NCBI RefSeq assembly: GCF_000980885.2
Contig: NZ_LBDA02000019.1
Location: 124,001-188,000, forward strand
DNA from: Streptomyces malaysiense
Lineage (GTDB): Bacteria; Actinomycetota; Actinomycetes; Streptomycetales; Streptomycetaceae
Length of the DNA stretch: 64,000 bases
Direction: 5' to 3'
Part shown: positions 37,075 through 45,319 of the stretch, in pieces
Layout of the letters: every line of letters starts with the position of its first letter
How positions within the stretch are numbered: position 1 is the first letter of the stretch
Translations under genes and position numbers: made by a program
The notes under the pieces: generated by a model
Told to the model about the DNA's origin: nothing
The model's input: the letters and a program-made list of their open reading frames with translations, nothing else
Databases searched by the model: none

Positions 37075-38031
37075 ATGACCGCACGTTCCACCCGTCGTTC
37101 GACCGCCACGCACCCCCGGCTGGCTGCGGTCGGTGCGATCGCGGTCGCAGGCGCCCTGCTGCTCACCGGATGCGGTGACCAGACGAAGGGCAAGAACGAC
37201 GACTCCGGCAGCGCCACGTCCGGCGCCCCGCTCGCGAGCAAGCTCCCGCAGTCCATCCGCAGCAAGGGCAAGATCCTGGTCGGCTCGGACATCGCGTACG
37301 CCCCGGTGGAGTTCAAGGACTCCAACGGCAAGGCCGTCGGCCTGGACCCGGACCTCGCCGCCGCGCTGGGCAAGCAGCTCGGGGTGACCTTCACGTTCCA
37401 GAACGGCACCTTCGACGCCCTGCTCACCGGCCTGCGCTCGGGCCGCTACGACATAGCCATGTCGGCCATGACCGACAACAAGGACCGCCAGCAGGGCATC
37501 GACCCGGACACCGGCAAGAAGGTCGGCGAGGGCGTCGACTTCGTCGACTACCTGACCGCCGGCGTCTCGATCTACACGCGCAAGGGCGACACCCAGGGGA
37601 TCACCGGCTGGTCCGACCTGTGCGGCAAGAAGATCGCCGTCGAGCGCAGCACCGTCTCGGAGGACCTGGCCAAGGCCGAGGCCAAGAAGTGTCCGGCCGG
37701 CAAGAAGCTCTCCATCGAACCCTTCGACGACGACCAGCAGTCCCAGACCCGGCTGCGCTCGGGCGGCGTGGACGCGGCCTCCTCCGACTTCCCGGTCGCG
37801 GCGTACGCGGCGAAGACCTCGGGCGGCGGCAAGGACTTCCAGATCGTGGGCGACCAGGTCTCGGCGGCGCCGTACGGCATCGCGGTCTCCAAGGAGGCCA
37901 CCCAGCTGCGGGACGCGCTCAAGGCCGCGATGGACGCGATCATCAAGAACGGCGAGTACCAGAAGATCCTCGTGAAGTGGGGCGCCCAGGACGGCGCCGT
38001 CAAGGAATCCGTGATCAACGGCGGCAAGTGA
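37075..38031 (+). CDS. Glutamate-type ABC transporter substrate-binding lipoprotein
   Basis: A 318-residue exported lipoprotein. The ATG at 37075 follows CGGAGGAA. Signal with lipobox LLTGC (Cys33), then an SBP_bac_3 domain: KILVGSDIAYAPVEFKDSNGKAVGLDPDLAAALGKQLGV and LLTGLRSGRYDIAMSAMTDN. It delivers a polar amino acid to the permease encoded 40 bp downstream. Similar to GluB-type binding proteins; the ligand (glutamate, glutamine or other) is not settled by sequence. Confidence 0.93.
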   Translation: MTARSTRRSTATHPRLAAVGAIAVAGALLLTGCGDQTKGKNDDSGSATSGAPLASKLPQSIRSKGKILVGSDIAYAPVEFKDSNGKAVGLDPDLAAALGKQLGVTFTFQNGTFDALLTGLRSGRYDIAMSAMTDNKDRQQGIDPDTGKKVGEGVDFVDYLTAGVSIYTRKGDTQGITGWSDLCGKKIAVERSTVSEDLAKAEAKKCPAGKKLSIEPFDDDQQSQTRLRSGGVDAASSDFPVAAYAAKTSGGGKDFQIVGDQVSAAPYGIAVSKEATQLRDALKAAMDAIIKNGEYQKILVKWGAQDGAVKESVINGGK

Positions 38032-38071
38032 CCCGCGGCTTTCCCAGCGGCCACCGAGAGGCAGCACATCC

Positions 38072-39004
38072 GTGACTGACACAGAGAAGACGGCCGGGGA
38101 CCAGGGCACTCCCCCGGCCCGCCCGGAAGCCATCAAGGCCATTCCGGTGCGGCACTACGGGCGCTATGTGTCCGCCGTCGTCGCCATCGCGATCCTCGTC
38201 GCGATCATCAACGCCTTCAGCCAGGGCAAGATCAACTGGCATGCGGTGCCGGAGTACTTCTTCGACCACCGGATCATGACCGGTGTCAGCAAGACGCTCC
38301 TGCTGACGGTCCTGTCGATGCTGATCGGCATCGTCGGCGGCGTCCTCCTGGCCGTCATGCGGCTCTCGAAGAACCCGGTCACCTCGTCCATCGCGTGGTT
38401 CTACATCTGGTTCTTCCGCGGCACCCCGGTCCTGGTCCAGCTGTTCCTGTGGTTCAACCTGGGCCTGGTCTTCGAGTACATCAACCTGATGCCCTTCTAC
38501 AAGGACTACTGGTCGAACTTCATGACGCCGTTGCTGACGGCGCTGCTCGGCCTGGGTCTGAACGAGGCGGCCTACATGGCCGAGATCTGCCGGGCGGGCC
38601 TGCTCGCCGTGGACGAGGGCCAGACCGAGGCGGCCCAGGCGCTGGGCATGAGCCACGGCAGGACGTTGCGCCGGGTGGTCATCCCGCAGGCGATGCGGGT
38701 GATCGTGCCGCCGACCGGCAACGAGGTCATCAACATGCTGAAGACGACCTCTCTCGTGGCGGCCGTCCAGTATCCCGAGCTGTTCCGCTACGCCCAGGAC
38801 ATCGGCCAGAACTCCGGTGCCCCGGTGGAGATGTACTTCCTGGCCGCGGCCTGGTACCTGATCATGACCTCGGTGCTCAGCGTGGGCCAGTACTACATCG
38901 AGCGGTACTACGCCCGCGGTTCCAGCCGCAGCCTCCCGCCCACCCCGTGGCAGAAGGTCAGGGCTCATCTGACGACCTTCTCCAGCAGGAAGGTCATGGC
39001 ATGA
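38072..39004 (+). CDS. Polar amino acid ABC transporter permease
   Basis: A 310-residue HisM/GlnP-type permease. Membrane segments begin near 32; [22 protein letters not shown] start of the BPD domain; EAA loop [31 protein letters not shown], which docks to the ATPase. The GTG at 38072 follows GAGAGG. It overlaps the ATPase gene by ATGA. Only one permease gene is present, so the channel is probably a homodimer, unlike the two-permease gluABCD system of Corynebacterium. Confidence 0.92.
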   Translation: MTDTEKTAGDQGTPPARPEAIKAIPVRHYGRYVSAVVAIAILVAIINAFSQGKINWHAVPEYFFDHRIMTGVSKTLLLTVLSMLIGIVGGVLLAVMRLSKNPVTSSIAWFYIWFFRGTPVLVQLFLWFNLGLVFEYINLMPFYKDYWSNFMTPLLTALLGLGLNEAAYMAEICRAGLLAVDEGQTEAAQALGMSHGRTLRRVVIPQAMRVIVPPTGNEVINMLKTTSLVAAVQYPELFRYAQDIGQNSGAPVEMYFLAAAWYLIMTSVLSVGQYYIERYYARGSSRSLPPTPWQKVRAHLTTFSSRKVMA

Positions 39005-39804
39005 GCGACAAGCTGAGCGAGCGGGACTCCGTGGCCGCGGGCACCACCCCGATGGTCAGGGCGGAGGGCGTCCACAAATCCTTCGGGCACGTGGAGGTGC
39101 TCAAGGGCATCGACCTGGAGGTGCGCCCCGGCGAGGTGTTCTGCCTCATCGGCCCCTCGGGTTCGGGCAAGTCCACCTTCCTGCGGTGCATCAACCACCT
39201 GGAGAAGATCAACGCCGGGCGGCTGTACGTCGACGGCGAGCTGGTCGGCTACCGCCAGAAGGGCGGCAAGCTGTACGAGCTCAAGGACAGCGAAGTCGCC
39301 ATGAAGCGCCGGGACATCGGCATGGTCTTCCAGCGCTTCAACCTGTTCCCGCACATGACGGCGCTGGAGAACGTCATGGAGGCGCCGGTGCAGGTCAAGG
39401 GCCTGGCCAAGGGCGAGGCGCGGGAGCGTGCCGCCCAGCTCCTGGAGCGGGTGGGCCTGGCCGACAAGGCGGGCAACTACCCCTCGCAGCTCTCCGGCGG
39501 CCAGCAGCAGCGGGTCGCGATCGCGCGGGCGCTCGCGATGGACCCCAAGCTGATGCTGTTCGACGAGCCGACCTCGGCCCTGGACCCGGAGCTGGTCGGC
39601 GACGTCCTGGACGTCATGCGCGACCTCGCCGAGTCCGGCATGACGATGGTCGTCGTCACCCATGAGATGGGTTTCGCCCGCGAGGTGGGCGACAGCCTGG
39701 TGTTCATGGACGGCGGTGTCGTGGTCGAATCCGGCCATCCGCGGGACGTGTTGACGAATCCGCAGCACGAGCGGACCCAGTCGTTCCTGTCGAAGGTGCT
39801 GTGA
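39001..39804 (+). CDS. Polar amino acid ABC transporter ATP-binding protein
   Basis: A 267-residue ATPase: Walker [11 protein letters not shown]-loop [18 protein letters not shown], signature LSGGQQQR, Walker [15 protein letters not shown] and switch His in THEMGFA, all intact. It carries an insertion of about 12 residues ([17 protein letters not shown]) before the Q-loop, as in many GltL/GlnQ proteins. Last gene of the importer operon and followed by a strong hairpin. Confidence 0.95.
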   Translation: MSDKLSERDSVAAGTTPMVRAEGVHKSFGHVEVLKGIDLEVRPGEVFCLIGPSGSGKSTFLRCINHLEKINAGRLYVDGELVGYRQKGGKLYELKDSEVAMKRRDIGMVFQRFNLFPHMTALENVMEAPVQVKGLAKGEARERAAQLLERVGLADKAGNYPSQLSGGQQQRVAIARALAMDPKLMLFDEPTSALDPELVGDVLDVMRDLAESGMTMVVVTHEMGFAREVGDSLVFMDGGVVVESGHPRDVLTNPQHERTQSFLSKVL

Positions 39805-39825
39805 CCGGACGCGGAGCGGGCTGAT

Positions 39826-39859
39826 GGGGAAGGGGCGGTGCGCGCACCGCCCCTTCCCC
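39826..39859. terminator. Perfect 17-bp palindromic terminator
   Basis: Arms 39826-39842 and 39843-39859 are exact complements, ending in GGGG/CCCC; the loop must form from the central bases. It serves the importer (+) and the methyltransferase gene (-). Confidence 0.88.
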
Positions 39860-39880
39860 GTTCCCCGCCCGTCCGAGGAC

Positions 39881-40639
39881 CTACTTGAGGGCGAGGACCA
39901 GGCTGTCCGACGGGGAGCACCACACGGGCCTGGCCTCGGTGAAGCCCTTCTCCCGCAGGGTTCGCGCGTGCCAGGCCGCGGAGGGCATGTCGCCGTCGGC
40001 GTGCTCGCCGTAGATCTCGAAGCGGCGGGCGGTCGGCTCGGCGAGCACCGGGTCCTTCGCCGCGACCTGCCACCACTCGGCCCAGTCGAGGGCGCCGTCC
40101 CGCTTGGCCTGATCCATGCGGGCGTGCCGCTGGGCGCGCTCGGCCGCGTTGATCCGGGGCGTGCCGTCATCGATCATGTGGTCCGCGTTCATGAACACAC
40201 CGCCGGCGCGGACGAGTTCCGCGATCCGGCCATAGAGGTCCGCGAGGGGTTCGCTGTGCAGCCAGTGCAGGGCCGTCGCGGTCAGTACGGCGTCGTACGA
40301 CGCGTACGGCAGCCGCGCCGCCCAGTCGGGGTCCTTGAGGTCGGCGGTCACGAAGGAGACCCGGTCGTCGCCCTCGAAGGTGCCGCGCGCGATGGCGAGC
40401 AGGGCCGGGTCGAGGTCGACGCCGGTGCTGGTGGCCCCGGGGAACCGCGCCAACAGCCGGGCGGTGATGCTGCCGGTGCCGCAGGCCAGGTCGAGTACCC
40501 GGGGCGTCGTACCGACGAGGGCCTCGACCATGTCGAGCATGATCCGGAAGCGGTCCTCGCGGTCGGGCATGTACCACTCCTGCTGCCGGTCCCAGCTGTT
40601 CTGCCAGGCCGCCCAGTCGGTTCCGGCACTCGTGGTCAT
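39881..40639 (-). CDS. Class I SAM-dependent methyltransferase
   Basis: A 252-residue cytosolic methyltransferase. Motif I VLDLACGTGSITARLL (SAM loop), motif II GVDLDPALL, FVTADLKDPDW and an ATALHWLHSEPL post-II stretch place it in the ubiE/trans-aconitate methyltransferase group. The acceptor substrate is unknown. The ATG at 40639 is followed by MTTSAGTDWAAWQNSWDRQQEWY. Divergent from the CGNR gene with 100 bp between. Confidence 0.88.
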   Translation of the reverse strand: MTTSAGTDWAAWQNSWDRQQEWYMPDREDRFRIMLDMVEALVGTTPRVLDLACGTGSITARLLARFPGATSTGVDLDPALLAIARGTFEGDDRVSFVTADLKDPDWAARLPYASYDAVLTATALHWLHSEPLADLYGRIAELVRAGGVFMNADHMIDDGTPRINAAERAQRHARMDQAKRDGALDWAEWWQVAAKDPVLAEPTARRFEIYGEHADGDMPSAAWHARTLREKGFTEARPVWCSPSDSLVLALK

Positions 40640-40739
40640 GGAGACCGCCCCTTCCCTCGCTCGCGTAATACCCTGGATACACGATCGACTGTTACCCGAC
40701 CGCTGGTACGACGATAGAGCGCCCCCGTAAGGACTACAA

Positions 40740-41369
40740 GTGGAACTGGCCTATTACTCGGATTACGCCGTGCGACTCGTCAACACCGAGGAACCGACCA
40801 GGGGCAAGGACTGCCTGACCTCGGTCGAGGCCATCCGTGACCTCTTCGGCGTCAACGCGTCCGCGGCCCGCCGGGCCACCGATGCCGATGTGACCCGCTT
40901 CCGTTCGGTCCGGGCCCGGCTGCGCTCGGTCTTCGAGGCGGCCGACGGGGGCGACGAGACGCTGGCGGTGGACCTGCTGAACTCGCTGCTGCTGGAGTTC
41001 CCGGTCAGCCCCCAGATCTCCGGCCACGACCACCGGGACGAGGACGACCGCCCGCTGTGGCACATGCACCTGGCCGACCACCCCTCCAACGCCACCGCCG
41101 GCTATGCCGCGATCGCGGCGATGGGCCTCGCCTTCCACCTCACCGAGTACGGCGTGGACCGGCTCGGCCTGTGCCAGGCGACGCCCTGCCGCAACGCCTA
41201 TCTGGACACCTCGACCAACCGCTCCCGGCGCTACTGTTCCGACCGCTGCGCCACCCGTGCCAACGTGGCCGCCTACCGGGCCCGCAAGCGCCTGGAGGCC
41301 GACCGGTCGCCGAGCAGCGGCCGTACGGCCGAGACGGCCCAGCCCAGCACGGCCAGCGGCGAACGCTGA
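40740..41369 (+). CDS. ABATE/CGNR zinc-finger transcriptional regulator
   Basis: A 209-residue protein. The N-terminal half is an ABATE domain (a stress-linked putative ligand domain) and the CGNR-type zinc finger near 150-185 carries CQATPCRNAYLDTSTNRSRRYCSDRCATRANVAAYRAR, with four Cys. The GTG at 40740 follows TAAGGACTACAA. The family is believed to regulate transcription; targets are unknown. Its 3' end overlaps the convergent sodX gene by about 97 bp. Confidence 0.88.
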   Translation: MELAYYSDYAVRLVNTEEPTRGKDCLTSVEAIRDLFGVNASAARRATDADVTRFRSVRARLRSVFEAADGGDETLAVDLLNSLLLEFPVSPQISGHDHRDEDDRPLWHMHLADHPSNATAGYAAIAAMGLAFHLTEYGVDRLGLCQATPCRNAYLDTSTNRSRRYCSDRCATRANVAAYRARKRLEADRSPSSGRTAETAQPSTASGER

Positions 41370-41707
41370 CCGGCCCTGAACGGCCGCATCCGCAGCCAGG
41401 CCCTCCCCAGCACCAGTTCCTCCGGCACCACCCCGTAGTCGGTGCTGTCCCCGCCCGCGTACGGGTTGTCGCCGAGCACCCACCAGCCGCCCTCGCGCCG
41501 CTCCGCGGCACGCTTGACCACCAGCAGGTCCTGCTGGAACGGATGGCGCAGTACGACGATGTCACCGGGCCTGACCGCGCCGCCGTAGCGCACCAGCAGC
41601 CGGTCGCCGTGCTGGAGCGTGGGCACCATGGACGGCCCCGTGACCTCGGCCAGCCCGAACGGCGCGGGCGGCCTGCCCCGCTCGCTCTCCTGCGACAGCT
41701 CCGGCAT
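41273..41707 (-). CDS. sodX: SodX, S26-type signal peptidase-like protease for Ni-SOD
   Basis: A 144-residue S26 peptidase. Ser (GPSMVPTLQHGD) and Lys (LLVVKRAAE) of the catalytic dyad are present, plus box D/E stretch GWWVLGDNPYAGGDSTDYGVV. No clear membrane anchor is seen, unlike ordinary LepB. The ATG at 41707 has GGGAGG; a GTG ten codons upstream is weaker. Next to sodN in Ni-SOD bacteria, where it is thought to remove the 14-residue leader of SodN. Divergent from sodN with 145 bp between. Confidence 0.92.
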   Translation of the reverse strand: MPELSQESERGRPPAPFGLAEVTGPSMVPTLQHGDRLLVRYGGAVRPGDIVVLRHPFQQDLLVVKRAAERREGGWWVLGDNPYAGGDSTDYGVVPEELVLGRAWLRMRPFRAGQRSPLAVLGWAVSAVRPLLGDRSASRRLRAR

Positions 41708-41852
41708 TCCCGGCACCTCCCCGGTCCGTTCCTCCACCAGTCCCAGTCTGACCCTGGACTTTTGTCCTAAGCCCTAGGGGGCACTCAGGAAAACAGCTCC
41801 GTCAGGGAGTAATGTCGCACCTGAGAAGACGATCACGAGGAAGGAATGCTCC
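41708..41852. promoter_or_regulatory. sodX-sodN divergent promoter
   Basis: Contains GGACTTTTGTCC (41756-41767, GGAC-N4-GTCC) and the near-palindrome CCTAAGCCCTAGG just after, between the two genes. TAATGT at about 41811 could be a -10 for sodN. In S. coelicolor sodN responds to nickel, partly through the sRNA s-SodF; no site for that can be recognised with confidence here. Confidence 0.4.
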
Positions 41853-42248
41853 ATGCTTTCCCGCCTGTTTGCCCCCAAGGTCAAGGTCAGCGCCCACTGC
41901 GACCTGCCCTGCGGCGTGTACGACCCGGCCCAGGCCCGCATCGAGGCGGAGTCGGTCAAGGCCGTCCAGGAGAAGATGGCCGGCAACGACGACCCCCACT
42001 TCCAGGCCCGCGCCACCATCATCAAGGAGCAGCGCGCGGAGCTCGCGAAGCACCACGTCTCCGTCCTCTGGAGCGACTACTTCAAGGCCCCGCACTTCGA
42101 GAAGTACCCCGAGCTGCACCAGCTGGTCAACGACACCCTGAAGGCCCTCTCGGCCGCCAAGGCGTCCACCGACCCGGCGACGGGCCAGAAGGCGCTCGAC
42201 TACATCGCCCAGATCGACAAGATCTTCTGGGAGACCAAGAAGGCCTGA
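41853..42248 (+). CDS. sodN: Nickel superoxide dismutase precursor
   Basis: A 131-residue precursor: MLSRLFAPKVKVSA leader of 14 residues, then the mature start HCDLPCGVYDP, the Ni-hook in which the new N-terminal His, Cys2 and Cys6 bind nickel. The remainder is a four-helix bundle; the active protein is a hexamer in the cytosol that converts superoxide to O2 and H2O2. The ATG at 41853 follows GAGGAAGGA. Leader removal by SodX is required for metal binding. Confidence 0.98.
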   Translation: MLSRLFAPKVKVSAHCDLPCGVYDPAQARIEAESVKAVQEKMAGNDDPHFQARATIIKEQRAELAKHHVSVLWSDYFKAPHFEKYPELHQLVNDTLKALSAAKASTDPATGQKALDYIAQIDKIFWETKKA

Positions 42249-42305
42249 CCTCTCGGTCACGCCGCCCGACCCGCGATTTCCTCCTGTCGCTCGGTCCACT
42301 TGCCC

Positions 42306-42366
42306 GCACCCGGCCCACGGGACTCCGATCACGGTGTCCGTGGGGGCCGGGTGCGGTCCTTTTTCG
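42306..42366 (+). terminator. sodN terminator
   Basis: GCACCCGGCCCACGG pairs with CCGTGGGGGCCGGGTGC (one bulge region) around a 17-nt loop, and CCTTTTT follows, giving a rare T-rich end for this genome. Confidence 0.82.
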
Positions 42367-42372
42367 CGGGGG

Positions 42373-42600
42373 TCAGTGCAGCTGGGGCACGATCAGGTAG
42401 ATGCCGTAGCCCACCACCACCGCGCAGGCCAGGAAGCACAGTCCCGCCTGCGCGCGGGCCAGGGCGGTGGCGGGGCCCGCGCGCCGGTCGGCGGCGCGGG
42501 AGAGGCCCAGGACGCCGAGGGTGAAGACGACGACCACGGCGACGGTGACGCCGAGGCTGACCGCGGCGACCCGGACGAGGGCGGACCAGTCGATGTGCAT
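42373..42600 (-). CDS. Two-TM small membrane protein linked to PiT transporter
   Basis: A 75-residue protein with helices at about 8-31 and 48-70 (VRVAAVSLGVTVAVVVVFTLGVLG; GLCFLACAVVVGYGIYLIV) and a positively charged cytosolic-looking turn between (SRAADRRAGPATALARAQ). It starts 16 bp after the PiT gene stop and is surely in its operon. I do not know a function; a small transporter partner is a guess from position. Confidence 0.8.
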   Translation of the reverse strand: MHIDWSALVRVAAVSLGVTVAVVVVFTLGVLGLSRAADRRAGPATALARAQAGLCFLACAVVVGYGIYLIVPQLH

Positions 42601-42616
42601 GGCGGACTCCCGGGGT

Positions 42617-43771
42617 TCAGACGGCCGAACCGACGTCGGTGGGGGTCTGGGAGCGGATGGTGACCTCGTGGTGGTCGTTGACGTTGTCGGCGTGCACCGG
42701 GTTGCGGCGGGAGACGGCGACGACGCCCAGGGCGAGCGCGAGCGCCACCAGGGCGACGACCACCGTGCCCACGTTGCCGCCGTGCTTGACCACGCTCGCC
42801 GCGAGACCGCCGACCAGCGCGGCGAACGGCAGGGTGATCAGCCAGGCCAGCGCCATCCGCCCGGCCACGCCCCAGCGGACCTCCGCGAGCCGGCGGCCGA
42901 GTCCCGCGCCCAGGATGCTGCCGGAGGCGACCTGGGTGGTGGACAGGGCGAAGCCGAGATGGGCGGAGGTGAGGATCACCGCAGTGGACGCCGTCTCGGC
43001 GGCGAAGCCCTGCGGCGACTGGATCTCCGTCAGGCCCTTGCCCATGGTGCGGATGATCCGCCAGCCGCCCAGATAGGTGCCGAGGCCGATCGCGAGGCCG
43101 GCGGAGCCGACCACCCAGACCGGCGGCCCGGCGTCATGGCCGAGCGCGCCCGCGGAGATCAGGGTCAGCGTGATCACGCCCATGGTCTTCTGCGCGTCGT
43201 TGGTGCCGTGCGCGAGGGAGACCAGGGACGCGGAGGCGACCTGGCCGAGCCGGAAGCCCTTGGTCACCCGGTCCTGGCGGGCGCGGGCGGAGAGCAGATA
43301 GGCGAGGTAGGTGGCGGCGCAGGCGGCCACGCCGGCCACCACCGGGGAGACGACGGCGGGCAGCAGCACCTTGTCGAGCACCTGGTCGAAGTGTACGCCC
43401 TTGGACCCCGCGCCGACCCAGACCGCGCCGATCAGCCCGCCGAAGAGGGCGTGCGAGGAACTGGAGGGCAGCCCGGCGAGCCAGGTCGCCAGGTTCCACA
43501 GGATCGCCCCGACCAGCCCGGCGAAGATCATCGCTGGGGTGACCAGGGCGTCGTCCACGATGCCTCCGGAGATCGTCCGGGCCACCTCGGTGGACAGGAA
43601 GGCGCCCGCGATATTGAGAACACCGCTGATCAGGACCGCGATTCTGGGCCGGAGCGCGCCGGTGGCGATGGAGGTGGCCATCGCGTTCGCGGTGTCATGG
43701 AACCCGTTCGTGAAGTCGAACGCCAGCGCCGTCACGATGACGACCGCCACGAGCAACGTGATGTGGTCCAT
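42617..43771 (-). CDS. PiT-family inorganic phosphate transporter
   Basis: A 384-residue transporter that brings in metal-phosphate complexes with protons. Both PHO4 repeats are visible: FDFTNGFHDTANAMATSIATGAL at the N-terminus and LAHGTNDAQKTMGVITLTL in the middle, the family signature GANDVAN-like motifs. About ten transmembrane segments. The ATG at 43771 gives MDHITLLVAVVIVTALAFDFTN. Low-affinity phosphate and divalent metal uptake are established roles of the family. Followed by a small membrane protein gene. Confidence 0.94.
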   Translation of the reverse strand: MDHITLLVAVVIVTALAFDFTNGFHDTANAMATSIATGALRPRIAVLISGVLNIAGAFLSTEVARTISGGIVDDALVTPAMIFAGLVGAILWNLATWLAGLPSSSSHALFGGLIGAVWVGAGSKGVHFDQVLDKVLLPAVVSPVVAGVAACAATYLAYLLSARARQDRVTKGFRLGQVASASLVSLAHGTNDAQKTMGVITLTLISAGALGHDAGPPVWVVGSAGLAIGLGTYLGGWRIIRTMGKGLTEIQSPQGFAAETASTAVILTSAHLGFALSTTQVASGSILGAGLGRRLAEVRWGVAGRMALAWLITLPFAALVGGLAASVVKHGGNVGTVVVALVALALALGVVAVSRRNPVHADNVNDHHEVTIRSQTPTDVGSAV

Positions 43772-43912
43772 GACTCCAGCCAACCAAGACCCGGCCGATT
43801 CCGCGCGAACTGGGAGCGGACGCCCGGGAGCGCCGGGGCGCGGACGGGGTGGAGAAGGCGGGCCGGGACGTTCCCGTCCCCGGCGCCGGCGGGCTGTGCC
43901 AAGCTGGTGGGC

Positions 43913-44311
43913 GTGAGCCTGGAGGATCTGCGGCGGCTGCGCCGGGTACGGGACCGGATGGACCGGGAGTACGCGGAGCCGCTCGACATGAGCGAGCTGG
44001 CGCGCGGCGCCCTGATGTCCCCCGGGCATTTCCAGCGCAGCTTCCGCAGGGCGTTCGGGGAGACGCCGTACAGCTATCTCATGACCCGCCGCATCGAGCG
44101 GGCCAAGGCGCTGCTGCGCCGGGGCGACCTCACGGTGACCGAGGTGTGCCTGGCCGTGGGGTGTACGTCGCTGGGGTCCTTCAGTTCCCGCTTCACCGAG
44201 TTGGTCGGCCGGACGCCGAGCGCCTACCGGGCCGCCTCGCACGAACCGGCCGCGGTGATCCCCTCCTGCGTGGCCCGCACCTTCACCCGGCCACGCCGCC
44301 GCCCCTACTGA
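43913..44311 (+). CDS. Short AraC-type DNA-binding protein
   Basis: A 132-residue protein made essentially of a single AraC double helix-turn-helix: DMSELARGALMSPGHFQRSFRRAFGETPYSYLMTRRIERAKALLRRGDLTVTEVCLAVGCTSLGSFSSRFTELVGRTPSAYR is the span, about residues 25-105. It has no N-terminal ligand domain. The GTG at 43913 is used. Divergent from the PiT operon and 65 bp before a VOC gene, which it may regulate. Confidence 0.9.
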   Translation: MSLEDLRRLRRVRDRMDREYAEPLDMSELARGALMSPGHFQRSFRRAFGETPYSYLMTRRIERAKALLRRGDLTVTEVCLAVGCTSLGSFSSRFTELVGRTPSAYRAASHEPAAVIPSCVARTFTRPRRRPY

Positions 44312-44376
44312 TCTCCTCCCCGGCCGTTCCCCGGAAGCCGCGCGCGCCCGCGTCCCGACCGGCCTAGCGTGAACGC

Positions 44377-44793
44377 ATGGACGTACGACTCGCGCAGTGC
44401 TTCATCGCCGTGGACGACCACGACAAGGCCCTCGCCTTCTACCGCGACATCCTCGGCCTGGAGGTCCGCAACGACGTGGGCTTCGAGGGGATGCGATGGG
44501 TGACCGTCGGCTCCCCGCACCAGCCGGACGTGGAGATCGTGCTGGAGCCCCCGGGCGCCAACCCGGACGCCTCCCCGGCCGACCGGCAGGCGCTGGCCGA
44601 ACTGCTCGCCAAGGGCATGCTGCGCGGGGTCATCCTGACCACCGACGACTGCGACGCGCTGTGGGAGCGGCTGCGCGAGTCCGGCGCCGATGTCCTCCAG
44701 GAGCCGACCGATCAGCCGTGGGGCGTCCGCGACTGCGCCTTCCGCGACCCGGCGGGCAATCTGCTGCGCTGCTTCCAGCGCCCGGCGGCCTGA
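44377..44793 (+). CDS. VOC family (glyoxalase-like) protein
   Basis: A 138-residue protein of the vicinal oxygen chelate fold, two beta-alpha-beta-beta-beta modules: QCFIAVDDHDKALAFYRDILGLEVRNDVGFEGMRWVTVGSP and LTTDDCDALWERLRESGADVLQEPTDQPWGVRDCAFRDPAGNLLRCF. Metal ligands of true glyoxalases are only partly present. Pairing with an adjacent AraC regulator is common in Streptomyces; the substrate is unknown. Confidence 0.88.
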   Translation: MDVRLAQCFIAVDDHDKALAFYRDILGLEVRNDVGFEGMRWVTVGSPHQPDVEIVLEPPGANPDASPADRQALAELLAKGMLRGVILTTDDCDALWERLRESGADVLQEPTDQPWGVRDCAFRDPAGNLLRCFQRPAA

Positions 44794-44829
44794 ACTCCCC
44801 ACCTGGACCGCCCCACGGCCCCCGGGACC

Positions 44830-45162
44830 TCACCCCCAGGGTTCCACGGCCGCCACGGCGCTCACCGGCAGCGGTCCGTAGAGATGCGGGAACTCCTCAC
44901 CGCCCGGCTTCACCGGTTCGTACTTCAACGGCGCGTCGAGCAGCGCCGGGTCCACCACCAGGACCACCAGTTCGTCCGGGCCGTCGTACGCGCCGTACAG
45001 GAACGCGGCGACGGACGGGAGTTGCTCGCGGGAGGAGAAGTGGATGAAGCCCACCTGGTCGAGGGTGCGGCCCCGGGTGGACACCTCGTAGGTGCCCCGC
45101 TCGCGGGCCGCCTCCCACAGGGAGCGTTCGGTGATGTGGACGACGCTGGACGGTTTCGGCAT
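44830..45162 (-). CDS. DUF952 family protein
   Basis: A 110-residue cytosolic protein. VVHITERSLWEAARERGTYEVSTRGRTLDQVGFIHFSSREQLPSVA and FPHLYGPLPVSAVAAVEPW are the family hallmarks. The ATG at 45162 is the natural start. DUF952 proteins have an ADP-ribosyltransferase-related fold but no proven activity. Single gene, convergent with the VOC gene. Confidence 0.87.
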   Translation of the reverse strand: MPKPSSVVHITERSLWEAARERGTYEVSTRGRTLDQVGFIHFSSREQLPSVAAFLYGAYDGPDELVVLVVDPALLDAPLKYEPVKPGGEEFPHLYGPLPVSAVAAVEPWG

Positions 45163-45285
45163 GGCTTCACGGTAGACGGCGGGCCCCGTGAACTGTGGGG
45201 ATTCACGGGACCCGCCGACCGGAGCCCCCGGGACACCGTGCGGGGTCAGGAGCCGCACGGGCCCGGGGACCCCGGGTCCTCGGGG

Positions 45286-45304
45286 CCGCCGGCGGGGCCG
45301 GCGG
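45286..45304 (-). terminator. Hairpin after the polyprenyl synthase gene
   Basis: CCGCCGGC-GGG-GCCGGCGG, a perfect 8-bp stem with a 3-nt loop, lies just beyond the stop on the minus strand. Confidence 0.6.
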
Positions 45305-45319
45305 CGTGGACCGCGACGC

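Noticed and set aside
36479..37084. 202-codon minus-strand frame in the malic enzyme/importer gap
   Set aside because: No start context, no domain, and it would cover the importer promoter; taken as chance.
42300..42366. Candidate small RNA after sodN
   Set aside because: The signal is explained by a single strong terminator hairpin with a T-tract.
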